Shown: positions 15,940 to 23,453 of the stretch, piece by piece
Layout: every line of letters starts with the position of its first letter
Position numbering within the stretch: the stretch's first letter is position 1
Assembly (NCBI RefSeq): GCF_900113835.1
Contig: NZ_FOQV01000002.1
Coordinates: 744,001 to 808,000 of the forward strand
Reading direction: 5' to 3'
Source: Allobosea sp. OK403
Lineage (GTDB): Bacteria; Pseudomonadota; Alphaproteobacteria; Rhizobiales; Beijerinckiaceae
Length of the DNA: 64,000 nucleotides
Made by a program: the position numbers and the translations under genes
Notes under the pieces: generated by a model
Seen by the model: the letters and a program-made list of their open reading frames with translations, nothing else
Told to the model about the DNA's origin: nothing
Databases searched by the model: none

Positions 15940-16608
15940 TCATGAATCTCGTTCGATCGTCGCCGGTTCGTCATCGCCCTGGCCGGTCTTGTTGACCCGC
16001 TTGTCGACAACCCACTCTTGGAGCTTCGGCGGCGTCTTTCGCAGCAAATCCTTGCCGGCCGAGCCCGAGAGCCAAGCGTCGAAGTCCTCGGGCTGAAGAA
16101 AGGACAGCATGCGGTCGTGATAACGCGCAGTCCATTCGTCGGCATCACGCACCACCATGGTGCAGCTGGTGACATCCTCGCCCTCGGGGCTCTGCCACCT
16201 CTCCCATAGGCCTGCGATGCCCAACAGGCCGTCGTCGGCGGCTGAGAAGTAGTGCGGGATGCGATCGGTCTTCGGCCCGGTCCACTCGAAGAAACCAGAA
16301 GCCGGCACGATGCAGCGCTTGCGCCTGAAGGCGTCGCGAAACATTGGGCTCGTATCGACCGTCTCAACCCGCGCATTGAAGGTTGAAGGGACCTCCTTCA
16401 GCGATTTCTTCCACCACGCTGGCACAAGCCACCACCGCGCACTGATCAGCTCACGGCCGGCCTCGCTCGGGACGATGATGTCCACGTTGGTCGTCGGCGC
16501 GATATTATAGCGCTGCTGGAGATTGCCGCGACCGGCCGCCAGCGTCAGCGGATTGCTGAAGTTGTGGATTTGCTGCCAGGTGTAGTGCTGGGAAAATCGG
16601 CCGCACAT
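15940..16608 (-). CDS. SRAP family abasic-site/DNA-protein-crosslink protein (YedK/HMCES type)
   Basis: A protein of 222 residues with the family's fixed N-terminus MCGRF, where Cys2 becomes the catalytic N-terminal residue and crosslinks to abasic sites in single-stranded DNA. Other family marks are NIAPT, FNARVET (Asn), ASGFFEW (Glu) and HDRMLSF (His). SRAP proteins protect stalled forks at abasic lesions and are named for their SOS association. Here it follows two small genes behind a LexA-type box at 17231-17245. Being carried on an island, it may help element DNA survive damage or host attack (inference). Confidence 0.92.
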   Translation of the reverse strand: MCGRFSQHYTWQQIHNFSNPLTLAAGRGNLQQRYNIAPTTNVDIIVPSEAGRELISARWWLVPAWWKKSLKEVPSTFNARVETVDTSPMFRDAFRRKRCIVPASGFFEWTGPKTDRIPHYFSAADDGLLGIAGLWERWQSPEGEDVTSCTMVVRDADEWTARYHDRMLSFLQPEDFDAWLSGSAGKDLLRKTPPKLQEWVVDKRVNKTGQGDDEPATIERDS

Positions 16609-16614
16609 GGCGCG

Positions 16615-16992
16615 CTAGTCCTCGCCGATACGTCTACGGCGCTTATGGGCCGCAGGCTCAGTTGGCAACATGTCCGTCTTGCCGCCCTCGATCAAGGTAA
16701 GGCCGCTCAGCGAGGGCGGGAGGTCAGATGGATGGGTCGAACCAAGGTCAGGGCAATAGCCGCCGCAGCGGTCATTGGTCAGGACAACGCGACCGTTTCG
16801 ACTCCGCGGCCGGTTCGGACAGGTCGCATGAAACCGCACGATCAGCGCCTCGATGGTCTCGGTCGCGCCGAACTTCTCCGCGAGTCGCGCAAGGCGTGAG
16901 TCGCCGTATCGCCGGCAGCGCGTGCAGCGGAAGCGGACGACGATCCAAGGATAATGCTCAAGTGTCGTCTCATCGGTTGGCGCCTGGCTCAC
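16615..16992 (-). CDS. Hypothetical Cys-rich (zinc-binding-like) protein
   Basis: A protein of 125 residues from a GTG start at 16992. It contains CTRC (23-26), then Cys58 and a CGGYC pair (76, 80), a spacing suggestive of a small zinc ribbon, with RLARLAEKFG between. The C-terminus is basic (HKRRRRIGED). The start overlaps the stop of the upstream frameshifted gene (GTGA), and SRAP starts 6 bp downstream, so the three form one operon. It may bind nucleic acid. No precise family is known to me. Confidence 0.65.
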   Translation of the reverse strand: MSQAPTDETTLEHYPWIVVRFRCTRCRRYGDSRLARLAEKFGATETIEALIVRFHATCPNRPRSRNGRVVLTNDRCGGYCPDLGSTHPSDLPPSLSGLTLIEGGKTDMLPTEPAAHKRRRRIGED

Positions 16993-17208
16993 GGTTCTTC
17001 GTCAGGCACCGGAGGCCGAGCGCCGCTCGAAAACAGGCCCCGCGGATAGCCATGAGAAACCGAGCTGTGGGCGTCCTCCAGCAGCACGGTCAAGTCGTGC
17101 AGCAGCGCCCGCAGCCGCCCGTTCGCTTCCATGCTCGGCAATGAGATCGTCGATTTCGCACTCAATCTCCGTCGCAGCGTCGGTCTCTTCGAGCCGCTCC
17201 ACAGCCAT
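16989..17208 (-). pseudogene. Small hypothetical gene with an internal frameshift
   Basis: The N-terminal part (MAVERLEETD...DDLIAEHGSER) is in one frame. At about 17107-17120 the coherent sequence continues in another frame as RALLHDLTVLLEDAHSS then SHGYPRGLFSSGARPP. The shifted frame ends in a TGA that overlaps the GTG of the next gene, the normal coupled arrangement, which supports a one-base insertion or two-base loss. The start at 17208 has a GAGGG ribosome site and the LexA-type box lies 22 bp upstream. It may be a real mutation, a sequencing error or a programmed shift. Confidence 0.55.
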
Positions 17209-17230
17209 TGCGCCCGCCCTCAGGAAATGA

Positions 17231-17245
17231 GAACATAATGAGAAC
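17231..17245 (-). promoter_or_regulatory. LexA (SOS) box, GTTC-N7-GTTC
   Basis: On the minus strand the sequence is GTTCTCATTATGTTC, an exact match to the alphaproteobacterial LexA consensus GTTC-N7-GTTC. It is centred about 30 bp upstream of the first codon of the operon ending in the SRAP gene. Confidence 0.75.
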
Positions 17246-17701
17246 AATACTGCCTGCGGAGTCAAGCCAAGGCCAATGTCGAGACGTTCTTTCTCCAGCC
17301 GTTCAAGACGCATCGAAAGCGGCTCGTGCCAGGGCCGCGGATACTGGCGAAGACGAAGCACCATGCACTGAACGATGGAGAGCGAATGGCGCGCACCGCC
17401 GAGGGACTCGCGGTGATCCATGTCACCGCCGACGATGAAACCGGCGAGGTCAGCGCACTTGATGTACTCGCCCGGCACGGCGCGCTTCCTAAAGAGTTTG
17501 AAGAGCAGGGCGCTTTGAGTGGGTTCTGACGCTGAGATTTTGAACCGGCACGCTGATCGCTGCAGGCAGAAAGCCCAGTCGATACAGTTGAGCCTTACCC
17601 CTGAGACGGCTGGTTGCGACGCAAGGGAATGCAACCCTTGCGCTTATTGTCGTTCTAGATAATCTGCCATCAAGACGTTAGTGAGATGGGGGTGGAAGGC
17701 G
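17246..17701. other. Gene-poor stretch
   Basis: No gene is convincing here. A plus-strand frame ending at 17529 has a plausible last 47 residues (MARTAEGLAVIHVTADDE...) but no ribosome site, and could be a tiny gene or a relic. An antisense frame extends the 17208 gene upstream but is Leu/Arg-rich and unlikely. Confidence 0.35.
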
Positions 17702-18901
17702 ATGCGTTCAGTTTTATTCGCGGCGTTGGCGGCTGCCATTGCATTGCCTGTTGGATCGGCATCTTCTCAAACGATTTTCGACTTCCTTCGTCCGAAGAAT
17801 ACGAACGCACGCGTAACTGACATAGCCTTTCTACTCGGGAGTCAGCCGCGTTTTACAACGAGGCGCGCTGTGGAGGATGGCTACTCCACCGTGAAAATAC
17901 CGTATGACGGCTGCGGTACCCTATCCGATGCGGTCGAAGCATCGCGGTCGTTTTTGGGCAAGTTCGCGATCTCTGCGTCGTATAAGTTATCGTATCGAGC
18001 GCTGGATCGATCGTCCGTGACAGACGGCGCCGTGCTCTTTGCCGATGGATCTGGCGTGGACACTGCTAAACGCGCGAAACCCAACTGTGACATCAAGCTG
18101 GGTATGGTGCGAGCAAGGGATGACTTCGCGATCACCTTCACAGCGGCGGCGCAACATACATCGTTCGACCCGGTCACGTTTGTAGGGCGACTCACGGAGA
18201 TCATTGAAGTTGCAGGAAGCATTGCGGGTGTTATCCGGCCTGGCTTGGGCGAGCGCATCCTGCTGGGGCATTATGCAATCACCGGCAGAGATCCCGGCGA
18301 AACGCCATTCACGACCGGCGATTTAAGAATGGACCTTGAGGCGCGAGCGAAGAGCTTCGAACGACTGACAAAGGCGCTAGCGCGAGATCTCAATATCGCT
18401 CCAGGCGTACGAACCTACACAATCAAGCCTGAGCATGCGAGCCTGACGCTGTCGCATGTTGGCCTGTCTTTGGTGATTACACGTGCGAACCAGTGGTCGA
18501 TCATCGCTCCGGACAACGGCAGCAGCCGGCGGTTCGACCAGAACACCTTGGTGGGGATCGACACGACGCTCGAATCTGTTGGGGTTAAACCGGAAGCGCT
18601 GGCCACGTCAATCAATGCGGCATATCCGGCTGTCTTCCAATCCGCCCAGCCGAAGGCCGTGACGGAAATCTGCCAGCATCTTCTGTTCACGCTCTCGCAA
18701 CGGTTGACGCGCTGGGACGCGCTAGCCTTGACTTGGAACCTCGCCTATCGTCAGAGCTTTCGAGCAGTTGCTCCTCTACCCTATTGTTTCAAGAGGGATC
18801 AGGTCGAGGAACTGAAGAGTTATGGGATTGACCGCGAACCATACCAGGGAGGGTTTCAGCCGAGTGCGGTTGCCGCCGTTTCGACTTCGCCGACGCCATA
18901 G
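17702..18901 (+). CDS. Hypothetical secreted protein (399 residues)
   Basis: A Sec signal peptide (MRSVLFAALAAAIALPVGSASS) is followed by a mature region of about 375 residues with no transmembrane segment. A GGAAGG site precedes the ATG at 17702; a GTG at 17681 would add seven residues. Two repeat-like halves can be made out, each with a strand-rich stretch (DDFAITFTAAAQHTSFDPVTF; HVGLSLVITRANQWSII). Cysteines are few. I recognise no family. Its base composition is lower in GC than the flanks, in keeping with the island. Confidence 0.6.
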   Translation: MRSVLFAALAAAIALPVGSASSQTIFDFLRPKNTNARVTDIAFLLGSQPRFTTRRAVEDGYSTVKIPYDGCGTLSDAVEASRSFLGKFAISASYKLSYRALDRSSVTDGAVLFADGSGVDTAKRAKPNCDIKLGMVRARDDFAITFTAAAQHTSFDPVTFVGRLTEIIEVAGSIAGVIRPGLGERILLGHYAITGRDPGETPFTTGDLRMDLEARAKSFERLTKALARDLNIAPGVRTYTIKPEHASLTLSHVGLSLVITRANQWSIIAPDNGSSRRFDQNTLVGIDTTLESVGVKPEALATSINAAYPAVFQSAQPKAVTEICQHLLFTLSQRLTRWDALALTWNLAYRQSFRAVAPLPYCFKRDQVEELKSYGIDREPYQGGFQPSAVAAVSTSPTP

Positions 18902-19071
18902 GCTGACGGATTTACCTTGCGGGTGCCTTAGCAATTCGAGGAATACATACGCCCCTAGCAAAAAGGGCCGAGCCGCTTTCGGAGCCCGGCCCAAGTTTAG
19001 GGAGGATACGCCAAAGGAGGGCGGCCCTTGACGGGGCCCACGCGACGGCGGAGCGTGAGCCCAGCAATGGA

Positions 19072-19439
19072 TCAGAGCGGATCGTCGCCCCGCGTCGAGG
19101 GCGGCGGGAACGAGATCGGCCTGTAGCGCCAGCGCCGCGCCCAGCGGATCAGCGCCTCGCAGATTGTCATGCCGACGAGGCCGCGCGCAAACCCGATGCT
19201 GCCCTCGAAGTCCACCGTCTGCGAGGACCAGAGTTCGAGCCAGCGCCGCAACAGCGGCGTGACGGCCGGCTTGGCATAGCCGTCGGCCTGGTCGCCGACG
19301 TCGCTCGTCAGCCTCTGCCACCAAGACAGATTGCGAGCGACCAAGCCGCGCACAAAGCCCCGGAGACGCCGGCGATCAGATGGACCTCGTTGATCCCGGC
19401 CACGGCTCGCAGCCAAGCATGCGGAGGAAGATCAGCCAT
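19072..19439 (-). pseudogene. Frameshifted phage holin-like gene
   Basis: One frame from ATG 19439 gives MADLPPHAWLRAVAG then a hydrophobic stretch (VHLIAGVSGALCAAWSLAI) and stops at 19308. The overlapping frame continues a coherent protein (RGLVARNLSWWQRLTSDV, LLRRWLELWS, GSIGFARGLVGMTICEALIRW) to 19072. Together they look like a small phage membrane protein of about 115 residues with two hydrophobic helices, broken by a frameshift near 19330. Its place next to the tRNA junction fits a phage-derived island. The holin label is tentative. Confidence 0.35.
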
Positions 19440-19587
19440 CAGCGCCCCAGCGGCGGCGCAGTGTTCAATGGATGCCGATAAGGCACGCCTCGCGCCTGGA
19501 AGCACGTGGCGCGGACACAGTTTCCCAAACCTCGCCTCAGAAGCTTGGAGAAAATCCCGAAAAGCGAGACGATATCAACGCCCAGAT

Positions 19588-19610
19588 GCGCCGAATGGCG
19601 CTCCCATGGG
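19588..19610. repeat. attR-like direct repeat overlapping the tRNA-Glu 3' end
   Basis: GCGCCGAATGGCGCTCCCATGGG, the partner of 11113-11134, with a core of 16 identical bases (ATGGCGCTCCCATGGG). It covers the last bases and CCA of tRNA-Glu. Confidence 0.8.
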
Positions 19611-19670
19611 GAATCGAACCCCAGTTTTCGCCGTGAGAGGGCGACGTCCTAACCGCTAGACGATGGGAGC
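19596..19670 (-). tRNA. tRNA-Glu (anticodon CTC)
   Basis: On the minus strand the gene runs from GCTCCCATCGTCTAGCGG to ...GGGAGCGCCA, a complete cloverleaf: acceptor stem GCTCCCA/TGGGAGC, D-loop AGCGGTTAGGA, anticodon loop CTCTCAC (anticodon CTC, Glu), and T-arm around GGTTCGATTC with CCC/GGG pairs. CCA is encoded. The gene remains intact although an element has integrated at its 3' end. Confidence 0.95.
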
Positions 19671-19801
19671 AGCGCGGCAAGGGCTGCTGTGTAATCGGGC
19701 TGCGGCCGCTCTGCAACTGTTTTTGCGCATGGCCCGCAAGGAATTCGCGGCGACGGCTCATGACCATCGCCGCGGAGCCAGTCGAGGCCGCGCCCGGCGG
19801 C

Positions 19802-20911
19802 TCAGGCCGCCTTGTCGGCCAGAGCGGGATAGTCGGTATAGCCCTTCGCATCGCCGCCATAGAAGGTCGCGACATCAGGTTCGTTCAGCGGGGCGTTGCG
19901 CTCCAATCGCGCGACCAGATCGGGATTGGCGATGAAGAGCCGGCCGAAGGCGATGGCGTCGGCCTCGCCCTTTTCGATGGTTTCGATGGCGAGCTCGCGG
20001 TTGAAGCCGTTATTGGCGATATAGGCGCCCTTGAAGGCCCGGCGCAGCGCGCCATAGTCGAAGGGCAGGTAATCGCGCGCCTCGCGCGTCGCACCCTCGA
20101 CGACATGGATGAAGGCGATGCCCTGCTCGCTGAGCCTGGTCACCAGATAGGTGAACAGCGCCTGCGGATCGGAATCGCGCGCATCATTGGCGGGGCTCAC
20201 CGGCGAGATGCGGATGCCGACGCGGCCCTTGCCGAACACCTTCGACACGGCAGCGACCGCCTCGAGCGCGAAGCGCACGCGGTTCTCGATCGAGCCGCCA
20301 TAGGCATCGCTGCGCTTGTTGGAATCGTCGCGCAGGAACTGGTCGATCAGATAGCCATGGGCGCCGTGCAGTTCGACGCCGTCGAAGCCGGCGGCCTTGG
20401 CGTTCTCGGCCGCCGCGACGAACTCGCCGATGATCGCGGGGATTTCCGCCAGCGCCAATTCGCGCGGGGTCGAGACCTCGGCGAAGCCGCTTTCGATATA
20501 GGTCTTGGTCTTGGCTGTGATCGGCGACGGGCTGACCGGAGCCTGGCCATCCGGCTGCAGCGAGACATGGCTGACGCGGCCGACATGCCAGAGCTGAGCG
20601 ATGATCTTGCCGCCTTGCGCATGGACGGCGTCGGTCACGGCCTTCCAGCCGGTGATCTGCGCGTCGCTGTACAGGCCCGGCGTCCAGACATAGCCTTGGC
20701 CCTGCTGCGAAACCTGCGTGCCCTCGGTGATGATCAGCCCGGCGCCGGCGCGCTGGCGGTAATATTCGACATTCAGATCATTGGGGGCGTCATTGCCGCG
20801 CGTCGCGCGATTGCGCGTCAACGGCGCCATGACGACGCGGTTCCTGAGTTCGATATCGCCGAGGCGAAAGGGCGTGAACAAGGCAGGCTTGGCAGAGCTG
20901 GATTGGCTCAT
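19802..20911 (-). CDS. Old yellow enzyme family alkene reductase (NemA-like)
   Basis: A protein of 369 residues, the usual length. It is an FMN TIM barrel with FTPFRLGDIELRNRVVMAPLTRNRA at the N-terminus, the substrate-anion binding pair and loop in GVELHGAHGYLIDQFL, GGSIENRVRFALE, and a C-terminal FMN phosphate loop (AIAFGRLFIANPDL). It reduces activated C=C bonds or nitro compounds with NAD(P)H in the cytoplasm. I chose the ATG at 20911 (MSQSSSAKPALF); the upstream extension is not family-like. It is transcribed away from the comF-like gene. Confidence 0.92.
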   Translation of the reverse strand: MSQSSSAKPALFTPFRLGDIELRNRVVMAPLTRNRATRGNDAPNDLNVEYYRQRAGAGLIITEGTQVSQQGQGYVWTPGLYSDAQITGWKAVTDAVHAQGGKIIAQLWHVGRVSHVSLQPDGQAPVSPSPITAKTKTYIESGFAEVSTPRELALAEIPAIIGEFVAAAENAKAAGFDGVELHGAHGYLIDQFLRDDSNKRSDAYGGSIENRVRFALEAVAAVSKVFGKGRVGIRISPVSPANDARDSDPQALFTYLVTRLSEQGIAFIHVVEGATREARDYLPFDYGALRRAFKGAYIANNGFNRELAIETIEKGEADAIAFGRLFIANPDLVARLERNAPLNEPDVATFYGGDAKGYTDYPALADKAA

Positions 20912-21021
20912 GGAAATGACCCTCGGATCGCGGCTGGCGCCGCATGATTTGCCAGATATCGTACGCTCGGCAAGCACGCCCGCGCCCGGCGGCATCGGCA
21001 TTCGACAAGGCTCAGATAGGC

Positions 21022-21903
21022 ATGACAAAGTGGAATGGCAGGGGCGTGGGAAGCGCCCCGGCCATCACTGATAGGATTTCCTTCGCGGAGGCCTGTTTGG
21101 AGACGATCGACACCGCCGAGCCCTCCTTGGGGAGACCAGGATTGCGCGCCCGCCTTCTCGCTGGAGGCCGCCATGCGCTGCGCGCCGGGCTCAACGCCGC
21201 GCTCGGCATCGTCTATCCGCCGAGCTGCATCGCCTGCCATGCCGCGACCGGGGAGGCGCAGGCGCTCTGCCCGGCCTGCTGGGCCGGCATCGGCTTCATC
21301 GAGCGCCCCTTCTGCGAGCGGCTCGGCACGCCCTTTGCGGTCGATCTCGGCGCGGGCCTGCTCTCGCCGGCCGCGATCGCCGACCCGCCGGTCTTCCGCC
21401 GGGCGCGCGCGGTCTGCCGTTTCGACGGTGCCGCGCGCGAACTGGTGCACAGGCTGAAATATGACGACCGGCTCGAACTGGCGCTGACGCTGGGCCGGAT
21501 GATGACGCAGGCCGGGCGCGAATTACTGGGGGAAGCCGAGATGATCGTGCCGGTGCCGCTGCATCGCACCCGGCTCTGGAGCCGCCGCTTCAACCAGGCC
21601 GCGGCGCTGGCCCAGGTCGTCGCGAGGCAGAGCCGGGTCCCGCTCGCACCGAACCTGCTGGCGCGGGTCAAGCGCACGCGGCAGCAGGTCGGGCTGACGC
21701 GGGCGCAGCGCACTGAGAATCTGCAGGGCGCGTTCAAGGTTCCGCTCGCGGCACGGCCGCGGATCGAGGGGCGACGCGTCCTGCTGATCGACGATGTGTT
21801 GACCACAGGCTCGACCGTCAACGCCTCGGCCCGCGCCCTGTTGCGCGCAGGTGCTGCCCAGGTCGACGTGCTGACCTTCGCCCGGGTGGTGACGGACGCG
21901 TGA
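21022..21903 (+). CDS. ComF family phosphoribosyltransferase-like protein
   Basis: About 293 residues. There is an N-terminal four-cysteine zinc motif (CIAC at about 69-72, CPAC at about 83-86) and a C-terminal type I PRTase fold with the PRPP loop LLIDDVLTTGST. ComF/GntX proteins are linked to DNA uptake or DNA processing, but the chemistry is not settled. The start at 21022 (MTKWNG) is a guess; a TTG at 21097 is also possible. It is followed 46 bp later by the glutaredoxin gene. Confidence 0.88.
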   Translation: MTKWNGRGVGSAPAITDRISFAEACLETIDTAEPSLGRPGLRARLLAGGRHALRAGLNAALGIVYPPSCIACHAATGEAQALCPACWAGIGFIERPFCERLGTPFAVDLGAGLLSPAAIADPPVFRRARAVCRFDGAARELVHRLKYDDRLELALTLGRMMTQAGRELLGEAEMIVPVPLHRTRLWSRRFNQAAALAQVVARQSRVPLAPNLLARVKRTRQQVGLTRAQRTENLQGAFKVPLAARPRIEGRRVLLIDDVLTTGSTVNASARALLRAGAAQVDVLTFARVVTDA

Positions 21904-21949
21904 CGGCGCACTAGATAGGATGCAGCGCACCATCCACGAAGGTCATTCC

Positions 21950-22207
21950 ATGCCGCCGGTCACGATCTACACCACCTCCTGGTGCCCCTATTGCCAGGAG
22001 GCGAAAGCGCTGCTGACGAAGAAGGGCGTCGCCTTCGAGGAAATCGATGTCGACGGCAAGCCGGAGCTGCGCCAGGCGATGACGGCCAAGGCGCGCGGGC
22101 GCACCTCGGTGCCGCAGATCTTCATCGGCGCCAGCCATGTCGGCGGCTGCGATGATCTGTACGCGCTCGACTCGCGCGGCGAGCTCGACAAGCTGCTGGC
22201 GGCGTGA
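21950..22207 (+). CDS. grxC: Glutaredoxin 3
   Basis: A protein of 85 residues with a thioredoxin fold and the CPYC dithiol active site (C12, C15), cis-Pro in TSVPQIFIG and the GG motif in GGCDDLYAL. It reduces disulfides and glutathione mixed disulfides using glutathione. The ATG at 21950 follows GAAGG; the upstream ATG at 21920 would add ten atypical residues. It sits between comF and the DUF1178 gene, the usual order in Hyphomicrobiales. Confidence 0.93.
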   Translation: MPPVTIYTTSWCPYCQEAKALLTKKGVAFEEIDVDGKPELRQAMTAKARGRTSVPQIFIGASHVGGCDDLYALDSRGELDKLLAA

Positions 22208-22321
22208 GGCGCAGCAGGGCCGCTTGGCGGGAAAGCCACTTGCCAGGAGAGGCTGCTTGCAAAGGGCTCGCAAGGGATTACCTGCTGGAGATGCAATTCA
22301 GCACCGGTCCCTCGCACTGAC

Positions 22322-22804
22322 ATGATCCGTTACGCCCTCATCTGCGACAACGCCCACGACTTCGAGAGCTGGTTCTCGACCTCGGCGAGCTTCGAGGAGC
22401 AGGCCGGGCGTGGGCTGGTGACCTGCCCCTTCTGCGGCAGCCCGAAGGTCGAGCGCGCGATCATGGCGCCCAATGTCGCGCGCACCGATCGCGAGCGGGC
22501 CGCTCCGGCCGAGACCGGACCGGATGCAGCCACGACGGAGGCCCCTGCTGCGCCGGCTCCGGTCGCCCTGATGGGCGAGAAGGAGATCGCCTTCCGGGAG
22601 ATGCTTGTGGCCCTGCACAAGCATGTCGCCGAGAACGCCGAGAATGTCGGCAAGCGCTTCGCCGAGGAGGCGATCAAGATCCATCACGGCGAGAGCGACG
22701 GCCGCGCCATCTATGGCGAGGCGACACCCGACGACGCCAAGATGCTGCAGGAGGAGGGCGTCGCCTTCATGCCCCTACCCCGCCTGCCCGGCACGGGGAA
22801 TTGA
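22322..22804 (+). CDS. DUF1178 family protein
   Basis: A protein of 160 residues with the DUF1178 start MIRYALICDNAHDFESWF and a zinc-finger-like CPFC (35-38) with Cys8. A variable Ala/Pro linker (about 60-82) is followed by a conserved helical C-terminus (KHVAENAENVGKRFAEEA; GEATPDDAKMLQEEGV). The function of this widespread alphaproteobacterial family is unknown. It lies downstream of grxC on the same strand. Confidence 0.92.
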   Translation: MIRYALICDNAHDFESWFSTSASFEEQAGRGLVTCPFCGSPKVERAIMAPNVARTDRERAAPAETGPDAATTEAPAAPAPVALMGEKEIAFREMLVALHKHVAENAENVGKRFAEEAIKIHHGESDGRAIYGEATPDDAKMLQEEGVAFMPLPRLPGTGN

Positions 22805-22860
22805 AGCGCTCTTCATTGCAAAAAGCGCACGCGACCGGCCCGCAACGGCAATCAGCTCTG

Positions 22861-22896
22861 GTTGGGAAGCACTCGGGGGTTGAGAAGCACTCGGGG
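22861..22896. repeat. 18-bp tandem duplication, intergenic
   Basis: Two adjacent 18-bp units, GTTGGGAAGCACTCGGGG and GTTGAGAAGCACTCGGGG, differ at one base. They lie just after the DUF1178 gene. Confidence 0.9.
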
Positions 22897-22981
22897 GACC
22901 AGCTGGTTGTCAGAAGAGCCATGCCGCTATCCAGGACTCGATCTGCGATCGATGCCCAGCTGCGTTTCGATACCATCCGGG

Positions 22982-23064
22982 CCGTCATTGCGAGCGCAGC
23001 GAAGCAATCCAGGGGCCGTCGAGCTCTGCCGCCCTGGATTGCTTCGCTGCGCTCGCAATGACGG
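22982..23064. repeat. Perfect 33-bp inverted repeat (GTCATTGCGAGCG type)
   Basis: Arms 22982-23014 and 23032-23064 are exact reverse complements of 33 bp, starting CCGTCATTGCGAGCG, around a 17-bp loop. This is a REP-like intergenic palindrome; no T-run follows, so it is not a standard terminator. The gap 22805-23453 otherwise holds a partial hairpin (23090-23141) and the CtrA-type box, and no gene. Confidence 0.9.
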
Positions 23065-23089
23065 AGTGGTTCAAGCTAAAATCCCCCCA

Positions 23090-23141
23090 GGAGCATTGCT
23101 CCCACGAAAAACCGGTGCCCTGCTTTTTCGCGCAAGGCTCT
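23090..23141. repeat. Hairpin element, GAGCATTGC...GCAATGCTC type (imperfect)
   Basis: A partly decayed copy of the hairpins at 40524-40575 and 55791-55841, with the shared centre CACGAAAAACCGGTGCCC and TTTTTCGCGCAA. Confidence 0.75.
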
Positions 23142-23361
23142 CGGGCGTTTCCGGTGCAGCGGCAGCCATGGAAGCCGGCTCAGCGCTTCGCTCCAGCCGG
23201 AATGTCTTGCCTTTCCAGCGCGGCAATCACGACGCCGCGGACGAAACCTCTTCGCTCCGAACGCTAAAATTTTCGTTTAATAATAATAGCTTAGTGAACT
23301 TCCCGCCGGAAAGAAGCGCCCTCTGGAGCCCCCTTTCCTGCCTCTGCCCTTCCTTTCCGGA

Positions 23362-23376
23362 TTAACTTTCTGTTAA
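23362..23376. promoter_or_regulatory. CtrA-type box, TTAA-N7-TTAA
   Basis: TTAACTTTCTGTTAA fits the CtrA consensus TTAA-N7-TTAA exactly. It lies 77 bp upstream of the start of the SleB-type cell-wall hydrolase gene, a plausible cell-cycle-controlled target. Confidence 0.6.
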
Positions 23377-23453
23377 GGGTTATGGGTTTCCTTGCCCGTG
23401 ACCCCGCTGCGCCGCACATGGCAATTCGGGATCCCGAACCCAGGAGTTACCGC

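Larger units (their letters stand above)
11119..19610. mobile_element. Integrated genomic island at tRNA-Glu (about 8.5 kb)
   Basis: The segment lies between direct repeats of the tRNA-Glu 3' end, on the side of the tRNA where integrated elements are expected. Its content is unlike the flanks: short hypothetical genes, lower GC in places (the DUF6932-like gene), an excisionase-like gene, a HEPN-like gene, an SOS-type operon and phage-like relics. No integrase, replication or structural phage genes are visible, so it is probably a decayed or non-autonomous element. Confidence 0.75.

Noticed and set aside
18955-18993. GC-rich hairpin after the secreted protein gene as terminator
   Set aside because: The arms (GGGCCGAGCC with GGAGCCCGGCCC) pair imperfectly and no T-run follows, so I do not list it as a terminator.
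19072-19439. Frameshifted gene as the missing integrase of the island
   Set aside because: Neither frame has the R...H-x-x-R...Y residues of tyrosine recombinases; the hydrophobic helices suggest a membrane protein instead.
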